DNA of 64,000 nucleotides from Diphasiastrum complanatum (Eukaryota; Streptophyta; Lycopodiopsida; Lycopodiales; Lycopodiaceae), in assembly GCA_029204225.1 (NCBI GenBank), contig CM055103.1, positions 50,199,470 through 50,263,469 on the forward strand, read 5' to 3'. The notes below the pieces were generated by a model. That model worked only from the letters and a program-made list of their open reading frames with translations, was not told the origin of the DNA and did no database searches. Every line of letters starts with the position of its first letter. Position 1 is the stretch's first letter. Both the position numbers and the translations under genes were made by a program. Shown piece after piece: positions 57,674-64,000 of this stretch.

Positions 57674-60600
57674 AGGCTGCATAGGGGTTTGGTCACTAAA
57701 AACTAGCTCGGAGTTTTAAGGTAATACATTTTGAAACAATGTATAGAACAATATGTTTCGACTTGTTTTACCAAGGATGGGTTTTTCAGATTTCCAGAGT
57801 CCGTTGATAAAAATCTACAAGATTTGGATCCTCCAATGCATGGTTTGCATGGAATATTTCTTGTTTTACCTAAAAGCTTGTATTTTTTAAAAGTTTAACA
57901 TGGCCTTCATGTAAGCCTGCTTAGAAAAAACGTTTTATAATATAGAAACGGCCTGCTTCAAACATGACTTTGGCCCGGTATTCCATGCAAACAATATGTG
58001 AAGATTTCTTTTCTATTATTCATATAGATTTTATAAAAGATCAATTATATTTGAAAAGTTGTGAACTGCCTGCCATATATGATTTTTTGATTGAACATTG
58101 AAGTTGAAGCCTTTCAAATGTTCTAAATTCAAAAGTGCTACATTCATGATTGTGAGACTAAATCTCTCTAATTTTTGTCCTTTTATAATATCAAGTTCAT
58201 ATTATAACTTAAAAACAACTATCAACTTGTCATTTTATATTCTCATTTGTGACATCATAAAATTTTATCATGAATGTTAATGTCAACAAACATCACTATT
58301 TTTTGCATGCCTTGGTTGAACACGTCTCATTTTATTTTAAGATGAAACAATTGTGGGATTGAAAATGTTTTTACACACTTGTGCAAAGGCTTCATTTATA
58401 TCTTAAACATTGTGACATATGCTTCCTTACTGATGCTAAGAAAATCACATGCACTTTGAATTAATGTAATGTCGAGTATTTTTTTCAACTTCATTCATAA
58501 TGGTATTAATACTTAAAGCTTTAATTTTTTTCATTTTGTTATAGTCTAACATTGATTTCACCGACTTAGAAGTAAAATAGAACCTAATGACTCTTCACTA
58601 GAAATATCATCAATCAAATGGTCTTTAACCAATGTACCTTTGCACAACAAATATCATGCTAAAAAAAATAGTTGGTGAAGATTTATATACACATTGTATT
58701 GATTGCAACACATTGTTAAATTTCAAGTAAACGAAAATAAATAACTGATAGAATTAGTGATTGCATTAAATCAAAAAGTTCAAACAATCTCAATACAAAT
58801 AAGCCAAGACTTACTTGAATGCATGGATTTTTCTTTTTCAGTGGCCTCTTTTGGATAAAAGATCACAAATAGCTCTTGTTACCAATCTTTCTCTTATTAT
58901 TTTTGGACATTTTATTCAGCAAATTCATGTCTTGGTGCCTGTCGGAGTAGCTTTTTTCCTTCTATTGTGTCGCCACGCCTACCGCTTCTCCACCCTAAAG
59001 GTTATGGATCCTTTCAAAAACATAAATAGCAACTTATACTTGGGTACTAATGAGAGATAGGTAGTGTTGGTTTGCTAAGACTGTTTGTTTTTTGCCCTGC
59101 CTGTATAGTAGGGACTACAAGATCATTTTCACCCTAGGTGATGTGTCCTGAAGGCTGTTTGTTTTTTGAATTCGATATTATTTTGGTCTTGCCCTGCTTT
59201 GCAAAATTATGTGGTTGACGTGGATATCCAAAATAATTCAACTTAAATAAGTTAATTAAAAATATAATTTTCTAGGTTTTATTATTTTTTCAAAGTCTTA
59301 TTTTTTGTTATTTTTGTTTGTTGCTTCGAGCGGACACCTGTATCAACTATGTTGAAATGTGACAAACACCCTTAGATATAGAAATGTAGAAGTCACAAAT
59401 GGGCACTTTCATAGAACTTAGGAGAGTTATTTTTTTCTTCCAAGTTATTAATTGGTAAATTTAGCTCATTGGAGTTTGGAAGAAGAGGGAAACTATACCA
59501 GCTTTTGGTTGTGAGTACTTCATAAAAGTAGATTGTGCATGCATGTTCTTTTTTTATTTGCAGTTGCGTTTGACAAATTGGAAGCCATTACATTCAGTGC
59601 CAAATCTCATTACAGTGAAGAATTCCAAATAATAATTACATGATCTAGTGGCGCATTCAAATCACACCACAATCACCATAGCTCAAGCACCTCAAGCTCT
59701 CAAAGTGGCACAAACTTACGTTGTTACAAGGAAAAATTGTACATATAATAAAAGCGCTAACTATGTGTTTTCTTATGATCGATGCCACTCCATCAATGCT
59801 CATACCTATTGTTGGCCTTTCTGTATCACCATCCATGTTTTCCAATTTTCCAAATGAATACATCACGAAGTCCTCTCCATCAAGCTTCCATTAGTAGATC
59901 TCCTGCAAATAACACTTACATATGGATGTATGATCTCCATCATCTCTCCATCCTAGAGCTGGCTCACAAAGCTCTACACTATGCTAATTTTGTGTTTGTA
60001 GTGTCCTAAATTCAATCTTGAATCATCACCATAAGTCACCATAACTCACATCCATCCAATGCCTCAAGTCACATCCACAAGTAGTTCTTTTTTTTTATGA
60101 GTGCCACATCATTCCACAATGCAATCCACATCAAGCATCACAATGTCATCAATGATCATAGTGAGCCAAGCATATAAACCACCAATTCCCACACATGTGT
60201 TCTCCCAAATAGCCTCCAAGCCATTGTCACAAATAATAACACTATTTTTAAGAATACTTCATCACATGTGTCTCTCTGATGACAAACTCGATACAATGAA
60301 CCATAGCTAATATGACTTGAATTAGATTGACTTAACATGTTCAAAGCCACCCCATAGATCTTCAGACTAACCACTCTCCAACAATCTCCTTAGTGTGAAG
60401 ACTAATTTGTTCTCCAATGCAAGTCACGCTATCCTGTCCACCAACATGTATCTTTTACCACCTGTGATCACTAGACAATGTCGATATTCAAAGCTAGCGT
60501 AATCTCTCCATCAAATGAGAAATCTTAAAATTGCACTTGTGTGTGTCATTGATGCTACCACCCAATCTGCACCATTGCCAGTCTCTAATGTGAGAGCCCT

Positions 60601-60900
60601 CTCCAAGCATCACTTGACCCTTGTTGATTCCAAAAGTTGAATTTAATTATGATAATTTTTCAATTGCAACTGATATACCATGCCTTATTCCTACTTGTGG
60701 TTGCTTACCCCCCGCCCTAGCAATTGCCACCAATAATGAGTAACCACAACACCAGTGGATTGATACTCAACACCACGTTCAGATATGAGCACTTTGATCT
60801 TGGCACTCTATTAATTTTCCACCAATTCTTTGAAACATCCCAATGTATTAGACTTTTCTCTAATCATGTAGATCCTGATGGGGCAAGGGAGATAAAAGAA
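57674..60900. other. No supported gene
   Basis: AT-rich to 59.6 kb, then A/C-rich (CATCAC, CACATC words) to about 60.6 kb. Frames up to 81 codons lack motifs. Confidence 0.5.
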
Positions 60901-62353
60901 CGTGAATGAAGAAGAGAGCAGGAATATTGCGGAACAGCTCTCCCGTTCTAATCAGCTGCTAAATGCAAAAACAGTCTAGTAGACAGCTTATGCTAAATGT
61001 AATCACAGCTTTAAGTGTTCTAATTGCCCAACAGGATCCTAAAAATTAATTCATACTCTGAAACAAGAATACAATCCAACGAAGAGATTAGAGATTGTTT
61101 GTATGTGGTACTAATGAAATCAGATTCAACGTGAAGTATAGTTTTGAAATAGATGGAAGAGCAGTATGATAACGTGAGTTCCTCAGGCGTCAAAGACAGC
61201 CATCGTCTGATCAGAAACTGAGGAGTCGTAGACGTCCGTGTTCTGATCAGAGTGAGTAAACAAGCGTGATCAAACAGCAATGAAAGTGTATTCAATCACA
61301 ACAAGCATTCATCTACGTTGTACACAGATAAAAGCAAGCTGCTGCTATATTACACTGAAGCACAATACAAAATAGCAATTACAACCAAAATGACGACGTA
61401 ATTGGAATGCTCAAATAAGGTGTCTCATGGATGGAGCACCCACTAATCTGTGCTTGGATGATCTATTTATAGATTTCATCCGTGTATTAATTGCATTGAA
61501 TGCTTGTCACCTAATTAGGAAAGCCGTTGTACTTGGAAGTATATGGCTTTTGTGACAACTATACACAGTATATATACGGTCAACAAATTAGGAACGTTGA
61601 CGCGGACGAGGACGTCGCAAATTCTCTCACTTCATATTTTATGTGAAGTGGTTTTCTCTCACTCCGTTCCTCATTCAAAATAGAAGACCTTCGGCATTTT
61701 TTTCTCTCTTTGGGATTTTACGAAGAAGCCGAAGGTGCCCTTAAAAAGACGAAGGTGCCCTTGAAACAGTTTAGCTTATGAAAATAGATGACCTTCGAAA
61801 ATTTTCTCTCTCTTTGCATTTTTCGATAAAATGCGAAAAAGCCGAAGGTGTTAAAAATAGTTAAACTTTTGAACTGCATGAGTTTAAACTTTTGAACTAT
61901 GCAAGTGTCGCATTTCGGGGAAATGCGAAAAAGTCGAAGCCGTTAAAAAGATAGTCCATTTCTACAGACTGTTGCGACACTTAGAGTATTTTTGCAGACT
62001 GTCGCAAAAGTAATGTATTTCTGCAGACTTGTTCTAAATGTTAATTTCGTGGAAGTCCTTGAAGATGGCCAAGTCTTCAATGACTTCAAATTATTGAACT
62101 TAACATTTGAACTTGAAATTATGACATGATTGGTTACCCTTTGCTAGAAATCAGTCGGAAGCCCGTTGTAGACATTCTTCAAATAAATTGGTTGTCTAAG
62201 TTTGGGATTCCTGCAGGTATCAGATGAGCAGACGTAGAACCAAAGTTGCTTTCACTTGACCCTAGATCAATGATCAATAAACATGCAAGAAGAATCATGA
62301 AATAGAAATTAGTCATTCACCAAGGAGGCAACTGTGGGCTTAATTTCCAATAG
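60900..62353 (-). mobile_element. Probable 3' LTR region of the copia element at 62.4-63.5 kb
   Basis: On the minus strand a purine tract TTAAGGGGGACT (about 62362-62351) is followed by TATTGGAAATTAAGCCC, a plausible LTR start. A minus-strand CTATAAATAG lies at about 61468. Repeated TTTCTGCAGACT and CGACACTT words (61945-62040) parallel those at 33.5 kb. The far end of the LTR is not resolved. Confidence 0.5.
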
Positions 62354-62365
62354 TCCCCCTTAAGG

Positions 62366-63482
62366 TCACGGTTGGTGCCTTGGTATCTTCGTCAGGTTCA
62401 GCATGTTGAAGAATTTTTGGTGCTTGATCCTGGAAAGCGCTTTGGTGAAGATGTTTGCGACCATTTCTGTTGTGGAGCAGTATTGAAGGATCACTTGTCC
62501 TGAGAAAACTTTCTCCTGAATGAAATGATACTGGATTTCTATGTGCTTGGATTTGCCATGAAATCTGGGATTCAGTGACAGTGAAATACAGCTCAAGTTG
62601 TCACACAGAATGGTGGTAGCATTAAACTGAGTGTGATGTAAGTCGTGAAGTAATAACCTAATCCATACAGCTTCTTTGGAAGCTTGACATACTGCGATGT
62701 ACTCAACCTCTGTCGAAGAAAGCGCAACTGATTTATGCTTCCTTGAGTTCCACGAAATCGGTCCCCCTGCTAGATAGAAATAAAACCCGGAGGTAGATTT
62801 TCTGGTAGAGACTATTCCTCCCCAATTTGAGTCGGAATAGCCTCGCAGGACGAGTGGGTCGATAGCATTTCCATCATAACATAAAATGTGGTCTAAACAT
62901 CCCTGAATATATCTCATCACTCTCTTTAATGCTTTCCAATGAGAAATCCTAGGATTAGACATGAATTGACTTAACGTGCTGACAGTGTATGCTAAAGCTG
63001 GTCTAGTACACAACATTGCATACATTAAAGATCCGATTAGTGAATGATAAGGGTACTTCGCTAAGTCGAGTACTTCACTGTCAGTCTCAGCACAAGAAAG
63101 TTTAGTCAATACTATACTTGGATCCATTGGGGTATCAATTGGTTTGCAATCAAACAACTTTCCTGAAATGCCTTTTAGATATGCCTGCTGGCTAAGATAG
63201 ATCTTCTTCTGAACTATCTCTAGTAATGTGAATTCCTAGCAAAGAATGAACAGCTCCTAAATCAGTCATGTCAAATTCCTTTGACAGATCACTCTTAGTA
63301 GTGTGCAGAAGAGAAGTGTCATTAGACAAAATAAATGCATCATCTATGTAAAGAGCTATGTGAACTGAATTGGTGCCTATATGCTTTGAATAAACATTAC
63401 AGTCAACTGAGTTGTTTGCAAATCCTAATTGAATGAGATAAGAGTTGATTCTATCGAACCATGCTCTTGTGGCCTGTTTCAC
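62366..63482 (-). mobile_element. Ty1/copia RT C-terminal half and RNase H
   Basis: From the right: KQATRAWFDRINSYLIQLGF, LYIDDAFILSND (catalytic YIDD), FDMTDLGAVHSLLGIHI, then a frameshift at about 63190. Next come PYHSLIGSLMYAMLCTRPAL, GYSDSNWGGIVSTRKSTSGF (RNase H), LSSTEVEYIAVCQASKEAVW and SKHIEIQYHFIQEKV, with a stop at 62366. The 263-codon part (63157-62366) is intact, making this the best-preserved RNase H here. The sequence upstream of RT (63483 onward) is unrelated, so the element is truncated at about 63483. Confidence 0.93.
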
Positions 63483-63483
63483 A

Positions 63484-64000
63484 TAGCTCCTTACCGATCA
63501 AGATACTATCCATATTGAATTTCCAAATGCTATAATTGGACACCCCATCCAATTTACTGGCTTTTCCAAGCACGGATTTTTCCAATTTTGTCATTCTGCC
63601 AAAAAATGCTCCTATAATGTCTTAATGAGGCTAAATGAAAGGCTTACAGTGCAATTGGAAGTCTTGAAAGTCAAGTTCAAGGTTTGACCAAAAAATTTCT
63701 AAGCACTCCCACAGCTTGATTTGGCCTATCTCACCAAAATCGGTGCAACAGCGAATCACTCCAATGCAGGTTCACTGACTGCCGCGCTCCTAGAATGTTG
63801 TGGTTTCCTCTCTAATGCACTTTCTCCCTCGATTCGACGATCTCTCTGTTCGAGATAAATTGTACCTGTAGGATACAATCCTTTTCTGCCCTTAATTTGA
63901 TGGAATTTGGCTTTTGGACGGCCCTAAATGGACCAAATGTGGATGTGATGGAATGTCAAGGATCTGTCTGGCAGTTATCATTAGCTAATTAGTAGGCAAA
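63484..64000. other. No supported gene
   Basis: No coding or repeat structure is recognised after the truncation point of the copia element. Confidence 0.45.

Noticed and set aside
59648-60310. Frames on both strands at 59.6-60.4 kb
   Set aside because: Composition is biased by CATCAC-type words; frames overlap antisense and lack motifs.

Overview
The window reads as nuclear DNA of a land plant: short spliced genes with GT-AG introns, a plant class II trehalose-phosphate synthase, a plant-type telomere-repeat-binding Myb protein, plastid or organelle-type proteins, and a background dominated by decayed Ty1/copia retrotransposons. A DUF7869-like transposon relict and the divergent telomere-binding protein would fit a non-seed plant (moss, liverwort, lycophyte or fern), but that is inference; the sequence does not settle the lineage. 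It is a gene-poor, repeat-rich, AT-rich region with four recognisable host genes.

Layout. 1-8 kb: copia and Ty3/gypsy remnants joined end to end, a broken DUF7869-type transposon gene, a GATAC-rich tandem repeat and another decayed reading frame. 8-13 kb: a hairpin-bearing Helitron-like tandem pair, then a GC-rich nest with a 414-bp LTR pair around a short non-coding interior, a large inverted repeat and a GGCGCC-rich repeat that recurs inverted at 42.5 kb. 13.66-17.5 kb: a minus-strand telomere-binding (TRFL-like) gene, whose last exons are rebuilt here with matching splice phases. 18.06-18.32 kb: three strong hairpins, one with a stem of about 50 bp. 18.4-24.4 kb: no gene found.

24.4-29.3 kb: a complete minus-strand class II TPS gene (three coding exons, 885 aa) with a likely 5'UTR intron and an upstream palindromic pair of G-boxes. 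31-41.7 kb: a dense copia block (a long minus-strand gag-pol relict, two plus-strand fragments, LTR-like sequences) with a decayed tRNA-Asp inside it. 42.5-43.8 kb: the inverted GGCGCC repeat and an interrupted element reading frame. 44.19-44.71 kb: C-terminal exons of a minus-strand pterin-4a-carbinolamine dehydratase gene.

45.7-47.3 kb: microsatellites and a candidate Helitron. 50.7-52.5 kb: a small copia deletion derivative with both LTRs and a primer-binding site. 54.15-55.41 kb: a complete three-exon plus-strand gene for a small, probably plastid-targeted membrane protein, with a triplicated 3'-splice-like repeat in intron 1. 56.97-57.67 kb: a non-autonomous hAT element with an exact 8-bp target duplication. 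61-63.5 kb: the 3' half of another minus-strand copia element.

The host genes do not form a pathway. TPS acts in trehalose-6-phosphate sugar signalling, the dehydratase in pterin recycling, the Myb protein at telomeres, and the membrane protein has no known role. Everything else is best read as layered transposon insertion and decay.
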